64,000 nucleotides of DNA, taken from contig JBBPUQ010000003.1 of assembly GCA_038501195.1 (NCBI GenBank), forward strand, positions 3,874,501 to 3,938,500, written 5' to 3'. The position numbers and the translations under genes are program-made. Positions 35,320-47,249 of the stretch are shown piece after piece (position 1 is the first letter of the stretch; the number at the start of each line of letters is the position of its first letter). The stretch comes from Nemania diffusa. Taxonomy: Eukaryota; Ascomycota; Sordariomycetes; Xylariales; Xylariaceae. Below the pieces are notes generated by a model that saw only the letters and a list, made by a program, of their open reading frames with translations, had not been told where the DNA came from and did no database searches.

Positions 35320-38300
35320 GGTCGCGACAGGTGCTGCCGGACGGGCAGCGCGTTCTGTGTACTCAAAGAATTGTCGCGATATACATGAAATTGAATAAAT
35401 CGGATGGGGAGTGCTGTGCGACAATTGCTAGGGCAAAAATCAGACAGAGGTTGACTTGTCACGTAATTATTTACGGACGCGTTGGAGGCGCGAACAACTG
35501 ATGACAGTGGGGGAGGGATTCATTCTCTCTGGGGTGGAGTAGTCTACAGAGTATTGCGTACTGTACGCAGCACAGGTAAGTACCTTGAAGTGTTGCGTCG
35601 GTAGGCAGGTGGACTGGGTTAGTGTGGCGCACCCATACATGTACTTATGTTCGGATTGGCGTTCTTGTACAGAATAATCAACACAGCCACAGTCCGAGCA
35701 GGTAAATAGGGTCCTTAGGCACATGTCTACATGTAGGTCCTAGGTCCTAGGATTTTGGTTTACTACAACAACAGAAGTATGGTATATACTGGTATCTTTC
35801 TTTTTCTTTTAAATATCATCTACCATGGAATTTATTTTGTCTGTAGGTATCAGGCAATATATCCTACAAAATGTTATTAGCTGCACGAAACTCTTGCTAT
35901 ATATCTCTTCTACTTTAGGTACCTAAGGTATATACCTTATGTAGGTAGGTGGGTATGCTATATTGGTTGCCTTGTTCAAGTGTGGTGAGCATCTGCCTTA
36001 AGTACCATTGCTTGCCTTGTACTATCACTGTCGACATCAGGTAGGGCATACTAGCAATTACCTACATACCCGGGTACTTACAACCTTCCCTCAGGTCGAG
36101 AGGTACATGTAGGTAGATAGGCCATACACATGCGCACATCTCTACATAGGTACTCTTAAAGTCAAACTTACCTATGTAGTAAGTTGATGTTATCAGTATG
36201 CACCGTTAGATTTGTGTAAGATGATCAAACTAATAAAGGCTTGTGGCTGGATTTTTTTAATTTCTGATCTTGGTTTGGAAATTGGGCCCTGCGTCGATCA
36301 TGGTGAGGCTTCTACATGACTACAGTGTGCCTACAGTGTGTATTGTTTTACTAAGAGGTACCTAGCTATCAAAACAATGGGTTAAATCTATGTGGTGTTT
36401 GAGTATAAATGCTTAGCAAGGGCATATTAATTAATACAAAAGGAAACAAACGTAACATATACAATGAACATGTTTAAAAAAATCCACAAATGTTGAAAAT
36501 AGATACACGCTATAAGGTTAATGAGGTGTGGTATGAAAAGACACATCATCCACAATGAAGCCACATTCTTTCCCCGGGTTATCTGGAGTTTGGGTTGTGC
36601 ACAGCTTGTAGTGGAGCCGCTATTACACACCTAGTCCATTGGTGCATCACCATTCCTTCACAGGGTAAGGTGTTTGTTTGTTGTAGGTACATATGGATGA
36701 ATGAATACCTACCACCTCCTAATCCTAACAAAGCTTAAGACTACTAGCAAGTAGGCTCGGGATAACAAGTAATATTTAAAGGTATAGTGAAAGGCTTTCT
36801 TAATATGATACATATGTTATGTACCTGTAATTAAGCAGGTACATGGTAAGAAGGTAGCAAAGAAGGTTAAATATTAAAGTACCTACATAGGTACTTATCG
36901 AGTTACGTTTGCTCAAGATCAAGACAACGTACCTTACCTTACTGTAGGTAGGTTCCTTAGGTACTTGATAGGTATCTCTTTCATGTACCTCAGTACCCGC
37001 CTTCTGCCCAGGACTTGGTACCTAATGTGTTGCCTAGGTACCCTGTCGGTAGGTATCTATTTATGTATCTATACACATACTTGTGCTGGCTGGCAGGTAG
37101 AACTTTATGTAGGTGTCTGCATCAGCATCAATTGCTTAGCTGTGCCATTAGAACCGATTATAGATATGAATAGATAGGGGAATTAATATAGGTAAAAAAG
37201 TAGAAGAGATTTTGTAAAAAGAAGCGTTTAAATCGGGGCTTGATGTGTGACCTGAGTCAAACAACCTCTTTTGAAAAGGGTGCTGGGGTGATCGGGCTTC
37301 CGGCTGCTTGAGGTTCAGATAGGGACAGGGATAGGGTTGGGGGTGTCGCCATTCAACGATGGGCTAGGTATTTTGTATGCATAGGATGTAGGTAGGTACT
37401 TGAAATAATGGCAGTTGGCGAGTGGGACATAGCAGGCATAATCGGGCAAGGCGCGGGAGCTCGGACCAGAGAAACGCAGAAAATGTAAGACCCACCCCTG
37501 CCACGGCCCCCATCCGCCATCCTTGCAGCTACCTATAAAAGTATCAGTCCAAATACAAGAGGGACCAGCGCGCCGACTCCAAAAAGTCATACCTGCCTCG
37601 AGCTGCACTCCGTTTCCACTGCCGAGAAGCCCAGCAGGACAACCACACCACCGGCCCTCCCTCATCTGCGCACGTACCACGTCGAGTGCAACCTACGCAG
37701 CCATACACTTATTCTAAACCTGTGCACCACCAGGGGTTGTACTAAATCCCACTTTAGTGTCTTACCTGAATAAGGCCCAGTAACGTCCGCTTTAGGCAAT
37801 GAGCACTTCGATTTGCATCACCACCGCTAAGGCAGCTACTAACTCGAGCGCCGTCATAACTGAGCATATGTGAGGCAAGACCAACCACGGTGCATCAGCA
37901 AACAGAGGCTCTTGGCAAGGTTCATACCTATCTTATTCCATCTCATCTACCCTTATTTTCATTTTTAACTACTTTCTCTATCCTACGAACACGCCTCGCC
38001 CTCGGCTTTCTACGATCCCGATTTAACCTTATAAAAACTATAAAGCGTAAGTGTGGTTCCTCTCTGCTTATGGATCCTTCCCTTTCATTGCACACTCACA
38101 TGCTACTTTTATTATTTGAATTTCCTTACTTGGCACCAAATTCCCTTAGGAACAACAACACCCGAAGTTAAACTGTCTTCTTGCTGCTATCTGTCTTTGT
38201 ACTACGAGACATTGCATACAACACTGTTCTGTATTGAGGTGCATTGCTTCCTAGACCCTTGTTATGGCAGGGAAGATGGGAATGTGGGAGTTACAGTTGC

Positions 38301-38622
38301 TTGAAGCTGTTTTGGAACTTCGTAGATGCGCTGGCGCATTCCAGAGGACGGAGACAAGTGCGCTCTGCTACACTTTGCTATTAGGCTCCTCTGTTCCTAC
38401 CCAGCAGGCGCTTTCCTGTAGAAGGGAAGAGCTGCATCATGTAGCTCCGGCCAGGGAAGACGCTCTTAGTCACCTTGTCTGACTTTAGCCCCGATCTATT
38501 CCATTTCATTTACCTAGATTTGGCTATACCTCTGTATAGTAACTGACAGTATAGATAGAGTAGTATCATGAAATGAACTGCCCTCGGATATTGGCCTTAC
38601 AGCCTAGGAGTGACTAGTAAAG
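35320..38622. other. Long divergent intergenic region SMC3 / MOT1
   Basis: About 3.3 kb between two divergent start codons. The 35700-37180 part is unusually dense in TAGGTAC / CCTACCT / CCTAGGTA motifs, some forming near-palindromes. Frames at 37315-37680 (-) and 37523-37717 (+) overlap on opposite strands and match nothing known. The last 700 bases probably include the MOT1 promoter and leader. Confidence 0.5.
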
Positions 38623-41600
38623 ATGGCTTCCAGGTGAGTAACACTCCTGTCTTTTCAATAGGGACTATGGTATGCTAACATCTTCTGTGCATCACAGACT
38701 TGACCGCCTTGTAACGTGAGTTTCTCCAATCAGCCAATATAGCACATCTCTCCTGCACCCATGTTGCTGATCCTCGCAGATTCTAAGCACCTTACTTGCA
38801 CAGCTGTGACTGACCACCGTTTTAGGATCCTGGAGACAGGCAGCACCAAGCTAATCAAAGACACTGCTGTTAATCAGCTTGCAGATTGGCAAAAGCAACA
38901 TCCTGAGGAGCTCTTCAACCTTCTTTCGCGAGTGGTGCCATACCTTCGACATAAGGACTGGGACACTCGATCTACATCCGCCAAAGCTCTCGGCAAAATT
39001 ATCGAGAATGCTGCTTTCTACGATCCCAACGAGGATGAAGATCCTACAGCGGTACTGAAAGAGAATCTTAAGATAGAGAACGGTTTTGTTAAGAAGGAAG
39101 AGGATGCCACGTGTTCACTCTCGACTGATGAGTATTTCAGGCCTGAAGAATTAGATGTGTCGATGATACTTAAATTCGGCCGAGAACTACTGCGAACTGG
39201 TGCTCATGTCGATTACGGTCTTGCAAATCTCGACCCACAAGCACGATTAACACATTTGAAGAAGACTCTCAATGGCCGCTTAGGCTTACTGGGCAGGCCC
39301 TTTGAAGACGATGAGATCCCTATTCCTATTGAAAAATCCGCCAGCCCATCTACTCCCCTGGAAATATCTCCCCATAATGGCGTACCTCGCCAGGAGAACT
39401 TTGCGAACTCTGGCCCTAGCCAGCTAGCGGAGGACTCAGGGTTAAGCGCTAGGCAAAAAAATGCCCTGAAGCGCAAACGTAAGAAAGAGGCGCAAAAAGC
39501 AGCGCATGGAAAGGGTGGCTTTGGTGATCTTTCGATTCGGCGATCTTTCACAGCTGGTTCTGAGGGATTTGACGAAACGGCTCTGGCAGACAGCGATCTG
39601 AAGAAAGGCACAAAAAATGACTATTTTAGCCTCGACAGGCCTGCGGATATTGACGAGGACACTAAGATTGTATCTGAGTTTAAGGGTCCCACTGTTCTGA
39701 TCAAATCTGAAATTGAGACGGAAGAGGAATTGGAAGGCTCCGAGTGGCCGTATGAACGCCTATGCGAATTCTTAAAGCTCGATATTTTCGATGCGCAATG
39801 GGAGACTCGACATGGCGCTGCGCTAGGACTACGAGAAATTCTCCGAGTTCATGGTGCAGGCGCTGGGCGTCTGAGAGGCAGATCGAGGCTGGAGAACGAT
39901 GCTCTCAATAGGAAGTGGCTGGATGACATGGCTTGCAGGCTATGTTGTGTCCTTATGCTTGACCGATTCACGGATTATGCTTCTGATACCAGTGTCGCAC
40001 CAATTCGGGAGACGGTGGGCCAATCTCTAGGTTCCTTCTTAAAACATATCCCAGCAGAGTCCGTGTACAACATCTACCAAATCCTCCTCCGCATGGTCAT
40101 GCAACAAGATATTGGTGTCGACAAACCCGTTTGGGCTGTCTGCCATGGTGGCATGGTCGGGCTACGTTATGTTGTAGCGGTCAGAAAGGACTTGCTTCTC
40201 CAGCAGATTCATATGATCGACGGTGTGGTCCAGGCTGTAATGAAGGGTCTCGGAGATAATGACGACGACGTCCGTTCCGTAAGCGCTGCTACCTTAATAC
40301 CTATGGCACAAGAATTTGTTCAGTTGCGGCCCGGCGCCCTGAATGAGCTCATCGGAATTGTCTGGGAAAGTCTCTCTAGTTTAGGCGACGACTTGAGCGC
40401 CAGCACAGGCAAGATTATGGACCTACTCGCCACGCTTTGCGGGTTTCCAGAAGTTTTGCAGGCCATGAAGGGCTTAGCTGAGCACGACGAAGAGAGTTCA
40501 TTCACGCTTCTTGTCCCTCGACTTTACCCCTTTTTGCGACACACTATCACCTCTGTTCGTCTCGCCGTCCTCAAAGCCTTGATGACATTCGTCGATCTCG
40601 GAGAGGACTCTCAAGGATGGCTTGACGGCAAGATTCTCCGATTGGTTTTTCAAAATATCCTAGTCGAGCGCGATCCGGAAACACTGAAGATGTCCATACA
40701 ATTATGGACTGCCCTAGTCAAGTGCTTAGCAAGAAATACAGAACAACTGGCTAGCGAATTCGCTCCCCATATTGATGCGCTCATGCAACTTACGCTTCAT
40801 CCAGTTGGAGTGTCTCGCCAACCAATCCCCATGAATGGTGCACTATTTCAGAAACCATCTGGAGGTACTTACACTGTACCTTGGGTAATCCCTGTTGCAA
40901 CCCGGAAACTTTCGGATGCCGAAGGAGGTGAAAGGGCAGCGAAACGACGTAGGAAGTCGACGAAACTTGAGGACGCCCCAACTGCAGCGCATTCACATGA
41001 TCTCGACGGCCACATGATGCAGGGTGACGTTGATCTTGTTGGCATGGACACACTCATCCGATCCCGTGTCTCCGCCGCTGGAGCAATGGGTCTAATTATG
41101 TCACTTGTACCATCACAGTATTTGGAAGCGTACGATGCTCTTCTTATCCCAGGCCTTAGCTCTTCGTATGCATCAACGCAACTTAGTGCCTGCGTAGTCA
41201 TTGACGAATACGCCCGCAGCTGTTCGTCGCTACAAGCGGATAACTCTAGGTATGCGCGCGAGTTGGGTAAAATTATCGACAGTGACCGCCCATCGCAGTA
41301 CCGTGACCTGGTCAGCTATGTGCAACGAGTTCGATCGCAATGCCAACAACTTATCAATCTCTTCCGAGATCATGGCAAAGTGTCCCAACAGAAGCTTCCC
41401 ACATTGGCAGTGGTAGTACAAGGTGAAGCTGAGGCTGGACCTGGTGCATTCGCCCTTGCTAATGCCGAGAAATGCGTGACTGATGATTATGAGCGACTTA
41501 AGAAGGCCATGGCACCTGCCCAACGCTTAATCGCCCTCCAACAACTTAACGAGGCCAGGCAAGACACTGTCACAGCTATAGACGAAGCAAAGGCTGCCAA

Positions 41601-44588
41601 GGAAGTGCGCGACACCCGAATTAAAGCTGCTGCTGCATGTGCGCTTATCGCCATGAAAATGTTACCGAAAAAGCCTAGCCCGCTCATCAAGGGTATCATG
41701 GATAGCATCAAACTGGAGGAAAACCAGCAACTTCAAACCCGCTCTGCTGGGACAATCGCCCGACTAGTTCAACTTTTGACGGAAAAGGGTCGTCGAGGGC
41801 CAGCGGATAAAGTCGTTGCCAATCTAGTGAAGTTCTCGTGTGTCGAAGTTGCTGAGACACCTGAATTCCCCATTCACGCCGCCAAGACGAACGTCATTCT
41901 ATCAATGTCTAAAGAAGAAGATAGAGTTGATTATGGGGCTGATGCGGCAAAGTTTGCCCGTGAAGCCAAGGGTGCTCGTATTACACGGCGTGGAGCTAAG
42001 GAGGCTCTTGAGATACTTTCTCGAACCTTTGGCGCCGAGTTGTTTACGACGGTGCCGAGTTTAAAAATATTCATGGAAGGCCCACTCGTCAAAGCCTTCT
42101 CTAATGAACTTCCTCTTGAGACCAAGAATCCGGACAGTTCATTTGGTCAGGAAGTGGTTGATGCAATGTCTGTCATTCGAACAATGACCCCTACTCTACA
42201 CCATGCACTTCACCCTTTTGTGATGCAGCAGGTTCCTTTTGTGATTAAAGCCTTACACTCCGAGCTATCAGTTTTCCGGTATATGGCTGCTAAATGTATG
42301 GCAACCATCTGTAGCATAATGACAGTTGAGGGAATGACAGCATTAGTCAAGCAAGTACTGCCTTCTATCAACAATCCGGTTGATTTAAGTTTCCGTCAAG
42401 GCGCCATCGAAGCGATATATCACCTGATAGCCGTCATGGGGGATGGCATTTTACCCTATGTTATCTTCCTCATCGTTCCTGTCTTGGGCCGAATGAGTGA
42501 CTCCGACAATGATATTAGGCTTATCGCGACCACGTCTTTCGCCACGTTGGTCAAACTAGTTCCCCTCGAAGCTGGTATTCCAGATCCTCCTGGGCTGTCT
42601 GAGGAATTGCTGAGAGGACGTGATAGAGAGCGCACTTTTATTGCGCAGCTCCTGGATCCTAAAAAGGTTGAGCCGTACCAAATCCCAGTCGCTATTAACG
42701 CAGAGTTGCGTTCTTATCAGCAAGAAGGTGTCAATTGGCTTAATTTCCTGAACAAATATAACCTACACGGCATCCTTTGCGACGATATGGGTCTAGGTAA
42801 AACCCTTCAGACCTTGTGCATTGTAGCTAGCGACCACTACTACAGAGCCGAGGAATTCAAGAAGACAGGCGCGCCAGAAGTACGAAAACTTCCCTCCCTT
42901 ATCGTCTGCCCCCCTACCCTCTCCGGGCACTGGCAGCAGGAGATCAAGACTTTTGCCCCCTTTCTTACCGTTACCTCTTTCGTTGGACCACCAGCAGAAA
43001 GGCGGGCCAAGGCATCTCAATTCTCAACAACTGACATTGTCGTTACCTCATACGAGGTGTGTCGGAATGATACAGATCTTCTCGAAAAACAGAACTGGAA
43101 TTATATCGTACTCGACGAGGGTCACTTGATTAAGAACCCCAAAGCTAAGATTAGCCTTGCGGTCAAGAAATTAGCCAGCAACCATCGACTAATTCTTACC
43201 GGCACGCCCATTCAAAATAATGTATTAGAATTATGGTCTCTCTTCGACTTCCTAATGCCCGGGTTTCTAGGTGCTGAGAAGGTCTTCTTGGATCGATTTG
43301 CAAAACCTATTGCTGCTAGTCGCTTTAGTAAAGCCTCGTCTAAAGAACAAGAAGCTGGTGCATTGGCCATTGAGGCTTTGCACAAGCAGGTTCTACCCTT
43401 TTTACTTCGGCGGCTAAAGGAGGAGGTATTAGACGATCTGCCGCCTAAGATTTTGCAAAATTACTACTGCGACCTTAGCGATCTGCAACGGAAGCTATTT
43501 GAGGATTTTTCAAAGAGACAAGGCAAAAAGCTTACTGAGGAGGCGAGCCGCGATGACAAGGAATCCAAGCAACACATCTTCCAAGCGTTGCAATATATGC
43601 GGAAACTGTGCAACTCACCTGCACTGGTCATGACGCCCAGCAATAAGCTGTACGAAGACACACAACGCTTGCTTGCAAAATCAGGAACCAGCATAGAGGA
43701 CCCCATCCATGCTCCTAAACTCACTGCCCTAAAGGACCTATTGGTTGATTGTGGCATCGGCGTCGAAGGTGCCGATGCGAATGATCCTCTCTATCAACCT
43801 ATCAAGCCGCATCGTGCCTTGATCTTCTGTCAGATGAAAGAAATGCTAGACATGGTTCAAAACACGGTTTTAAAACGCCTGTTGCCTTCAGTTTCGTATC
43901 TACGTCTTGACGGATCAGTTGAAGCTAACAAACGACAAGACATCGTTAACAAGTTTAACAAAGACCCATCTTATGATTGTCTACTCCTAACTACTAGTGT
44001 TGGTGGTTTAGGCCTTAACCTGACTGGAGCAGATACCGTCATATTCGTTGAACATGATTGGAACCCACAACGCGACCTTCAAGCTATGGACCGAGCTCAT
44101 CGCATCGGACAGAAGAAGGTCGTGAACGTGTACCGCCTAATAACAAGAGGCACGCTAGAGGAGAAAATTCTTAGGTACGTCACCATTGTGCTAGCCTTCC
44201 ACTACATGACTAACCCCTTTACAGTCTACAGGCCTTCAAGATTGACGTCGCTTCCACCGTGGTGAACCAACAAAATGCTGGTTTAGTAAGAATGCCCAAT
44301 TCTCATTACTACTCAGAATTTCCTTACTGACTTTTGGATTAGGGAACGATGGACACGGATCAAATACTGGACCTATTCAACTTTGGTAGTGATTCGAGCT
44401 CAAACCTCATCTCCGAGAAAGCGAAGGACGGCATCGAAGGTCGTGAAGAAGATATGGTAGATGTTGAGACGGGAGATGTTCGGGCACCAGGCAAAAAGGC
44501 GTGGGCAGACGACCTAGGAGAATTATGGGATAATCGCCAATACGAAGAAAGTTTCGACTTAGATGGCTTCCTTAAGACGATGCAATGA
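38623..44588 (+). CDS. mot1: MOT1/BTAF1, TBP-displacing Snf2 ATPase
   Basis: Nuclear Swi2/Snf2-family ATPase that removes TATA-binding protein from DNA and so redistributes it between promoters. Five exons: 38623-38633 (11 nt), 38698-38715 (18 nt), 38826-44174, 44225-44285 and 44343-44588, total 1894 residues, the expected size. The two tiny 5' exons rebuild MASRLDRLVTILETGSTKLIKDTAVNQLADWQ. HEAT repeats, which embrace TBP, fill the N-terminal 1250 residues. The ATPase begins near 1295: LRSYQQEGVNWL, DDMGLGKTLQ (about 1328, ATP-binding), DEGH, RLILTGTPIQNN, and in the second lobe LLTTSVGGLGLNLTGADTVIF with DRAHRIGQ. Downstream splicing restores SLQAFKIDVASTVVNQQNAGLGTMDTDQILDLF, the conserved C-terminal end. 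Without it the frame would stop in intron 3. Confidence 0.96.
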
Positions 44589-45464
44589 AGTACATCATAG
44601 ATACCGTACTAAAGGGCTTCAAGAGGAAGCCTATAGGAGGAAATAGCACGATCTGACCTCACTTCAGGATGCTGCGAGAGCCCCAAATGTATTGTTTATA
44701 GTGTAATTATAAAAGGTGGGGGCTCTCCGAAAGCAATGCCTTCGATGAATCAATCATGTTCCTTCTGCACACGCTCTCGTTTCCTATTTCCTTCTACTCG
44801 TAAAACACATCTAACCCTTACGTGACCAAATCTCTAACTAGAACACGGGGACACCTATCGGGGGGGCTAATGTGATATACTATACGTTTAATCTAGTGGT
44901 GGATTAACAGTATCTTTTTTCCATCACAGCACCCCTTCTAGGCTCGACTCTAGCCAGGTAAACTAATGTTTAAAGGATGGGAAATGAGAGCGCGCTACGT
45001 CAATTAGAGACAACAGTGCTTCGCGCATGAATTATCTTATAGGAAATATCGAAGACTGCCAACGATTATTCTTGGCAACTTGTACTTATCTGATCAACCG
45101 CATTCCCCCCTGCGGGGAATACTCTTTTTGCCAACGAGCGCTAGTATAATAACTGTTACATTATGCTCCCAAGTTAACACGGTTTGAGGTAGAGATAATC
45201 GTAGGAATGGCCCTTCACCATCGTATTTTTATGCTCCTTTTGTGGACCCGAATTTATAGCTACGTGTAAATGACTAGGGTCGCTAATTTACCCAAGATAG
45301 TCCTGTGCTAAAACCTATTTTTGAAGATGCACCACTAGTATCGTACAAAGTAGGTATAGCAAAATTGTCCACCGCATCCCAAAGTGAAAGATAACACAAT
45401 AATGACAAGGAGAAGAAGGAAGATGATAATAATAATAAAACACCGTACACCACGCTTTACCCCC
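44589..45464. other. Intergenic, MOT1 to Pro-rich gene (convergent)
   Basis: About 0.9 kb with no open frame of note, no tRNA and no repeat recognised. Confidence 0.45.
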
Positions 45465-47249
45465 TCAATAGTATAGCCCCCGCCGCAATCGCGGGCTCAG
45501 CGGACGCCGCTCGGGGATCCGGATGATGGGCGGCGCGCGGCTGCGCCCGCGGCCGTCGGTCGAGTACGTGTACCGCGACGACGACGCCGCCGACGTGGAG
45601 GAGCCCTCGAAGGGGTCCCCCTCGAGCACGGAGCCGCGCTGCACGCGCTTCTCGAGCTCGCGGCGCCGGCGGCGGCGCAGCTCGTCGTCGTAGTCGTCGT
45701 CGAGGCGGAGCTGCTCGAAGAAGCGGTCGATCGACGCGTCGCGGCCGCCGCGCACCCTGTACATGGTCGCCGGGTGCTCGTGGACGACGCGCGGGCGCAT
45801 CTGCCCGTCCTCGACGCCGCGCTGGTACGCGTGCTCGCGCATGCGCTCCATGTTGCTCGCGACCGAGTCGCCGCCGTGGGAGAGCGGGTACGGAGGCGCC
45901 GGCGCGCGGGGGGCGCGGTGCGGCGACAGCGAGGCGCGGTGCGGCGGGAGCCGGGGGAGACCGCTCATCCTGTGGCCGTCGCCTGGTCGCGGATGGGGGA
46001 GACGATGCCCTGAGTCCCGCACGTAGCTGTGGTGGTCGGATACCGAGGATGGCGGCGTGCCGCCGCGGCGCGACCTGCCTGACGAGCTGCGCGAGCGTCT
46101 AGAGTCGCTCTCAGAGCTGCTGTCGGAGATGGCGCGTATTGCTCTCCTGTCGTCCCACCTCTGGTTCTGCCGCTGTCCTTGACCGCCGTGGGGTTGGTTG
46201 GGGCCCTGAGCCATCGGTCTATTTTGGTGTGCGGGATGATGGCCTGCTGGATGAACGCCCGGTGGAGGACCACTAGGTGGACGGCCGCCTGGTGGATGAG
46301 CGCCCGGTTGATGGCCTGGAGGACCACCTGGGGGACGACCACTGGGATGGCCGCCTGGTTGGTTCCGGTTTGGCGGCGGACCCTGAGGGGGACCATGACC
46401 GGGCTGCGTTTGAGGGGATGCATTATTCGCATTCGCCGGGCGAGAGGCGTTTATCTCGAGCCCCTTTTTTCTGGCGTTCCAGAGTTTAATGATATCAATG
46501 CCCGGTCGTGGGAGCCGTTGGAAGTACGCAGTCAGGGAAAGGCGCTCATAAACTCTCTTCTTCTTTTTGTGGTGGTGGCTTCCGCCGCGAGATCTCCGCC
46601 TTGATGACGAGATACAAAGAGAGTGCTTCCGAGTAGGCCCATGATACTGATCCAACCCAGTGTAGTAGAAAGGCTCAATCGCCCTGAGTTGGTGGTCCAT
46701 CTGCGCCAGGACCCAGTAGTAGCAGTCGCCTTCCGTCTCTCGACTAATAAGGTCATCGAGCATTTTGTCAACCTGGCGTTTTAGCGCCGGCGGCAGTGAA
46801 TTCTTTTTATCGATGACGTCCTTTGTCGACCGATTCAACTGCCGGACCTTTTTGGCCGCCGTTTGATTTGAAATGCCGTAGTCTTCAGCTCTAATGACCC
46901 TCTCCCAGCTAGGTCGCTTGAGCTGGCCTTGCTCGTCGAACGCTTCTCTGTCAACCACCCTTTCAAACCGAACCACCCTGTAGTCCGTAAGCTCCTCTTT
47001 TTTATCGGCTTCTGAGAGGACACTGACATCCTGGATCTGATAACTCGGTCCTCTGCCTGGATTTATGTTCCTCGGTGGACCCGATGGAACAGCCGAGTGT
47101 CCCTGCGGGTGCCCTTGCTGGGGGAACCCCTGAGGGCCTGGTTGAGGGCCATGCTGCGGGCCACCTTGCCGACCGGCCGGACCTGACGTGGGCCTATTAG
47201 GTCCGTTGGGTCCATTGGGCCCGTTAAGGTGATATATATCCGGAGCCAT
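45465..47249 (-). CDS. Pro/Gly/Arg-rich hypothetical protein
   Basis: Single exon. I chose the start at 47249 (MAPDIYHLNGPNG), giving 594 residues; an upstream in-frame ATG at 47339 would add 30 residues of unremarkable sequence. After GPNGPNGPN-type repeats there is one folded-looking region (about 80-260), including YRVVRFERVVDREAFDEQGQL, WERVIRAEDYGISNQTAAKKVRQLN and CYYWVLAQMDHQLRAIEPFYYTGLDQ. This is followed by a basic stretch with Lys/His runs, a long Pro/Gly/His-rich disordered part and a Ser/Arg-rich end. The 3' third is extremely GC-rich (45480-45960). I recognise it only as a conserved fungal hypothetical; Ser-Arg-like parts could suggest RNA-related work, but that is speculation. 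Confidence 0.75.
   Translation of the reverse strand: MAPDIYHLNGPNGPNGPNRPTSGPAGRQGGPQHGPQPGPQGFPQQGHPQGHSAVPSGPPRNINPGRGPSYQIQDVSVLSEADKKEELTDYRVVRFERVVDREAFDEQGQLKRPSWERVIRAEDYGISNQTAAKKVRQLNRSTKDVIDKKNSLPPALKRQVDKMLDDLISRETEGDCYYWVLAQMDHQLRAIEPFYYTGLDQYHGPTRKHSLCISSSRRRSRGGSHHHKKKKRVYERLSLTAYFQRLPRPGIDIIKLWNARKKGLEINASRPANANNASPQTQPGHGPPQGPPPNRNQPGGHPSGRPPGGPPGHQPGAHPPGGRPPSGPPPGVHPAGHHPAHQNRPMAQGPNQPHGGQGQRQNQRWDDRRAIRAISDSSSESDSRRSRSSSGRSRRGGTPPSSVSDHHSYVRDSGHRLPHPRPGDGHRMSGLPRLPPHRASLSPHRAPRAPAPPYPLSHGGDSVASNMERMREHAYQRGVEDGQMRPRVVHEHPATMYRVRGGRDASIDRFFEQLRLDDDYDDELRRRRRRELEKRVQRGSVLEGDPFEGSSTSAASSSRYTYSTDGRGRSRAPPIIRIPERRPLSPRLRRGLYY

Noticed and set aside
35320..35462. Upstream ATG extending SMC3
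   Set aside because: The added residues are unlike SMC3 proteins; the conserved start MYIKQIIIQGFKSYKDQ is made by the 38-nt exon.
37315..37680. 121-codon minus-strand open frame between SMC3 and MOT1
   Set aside because: No recognisable motif, overlaps a frame on the other strand, and lies in the MOT1 upstream region.
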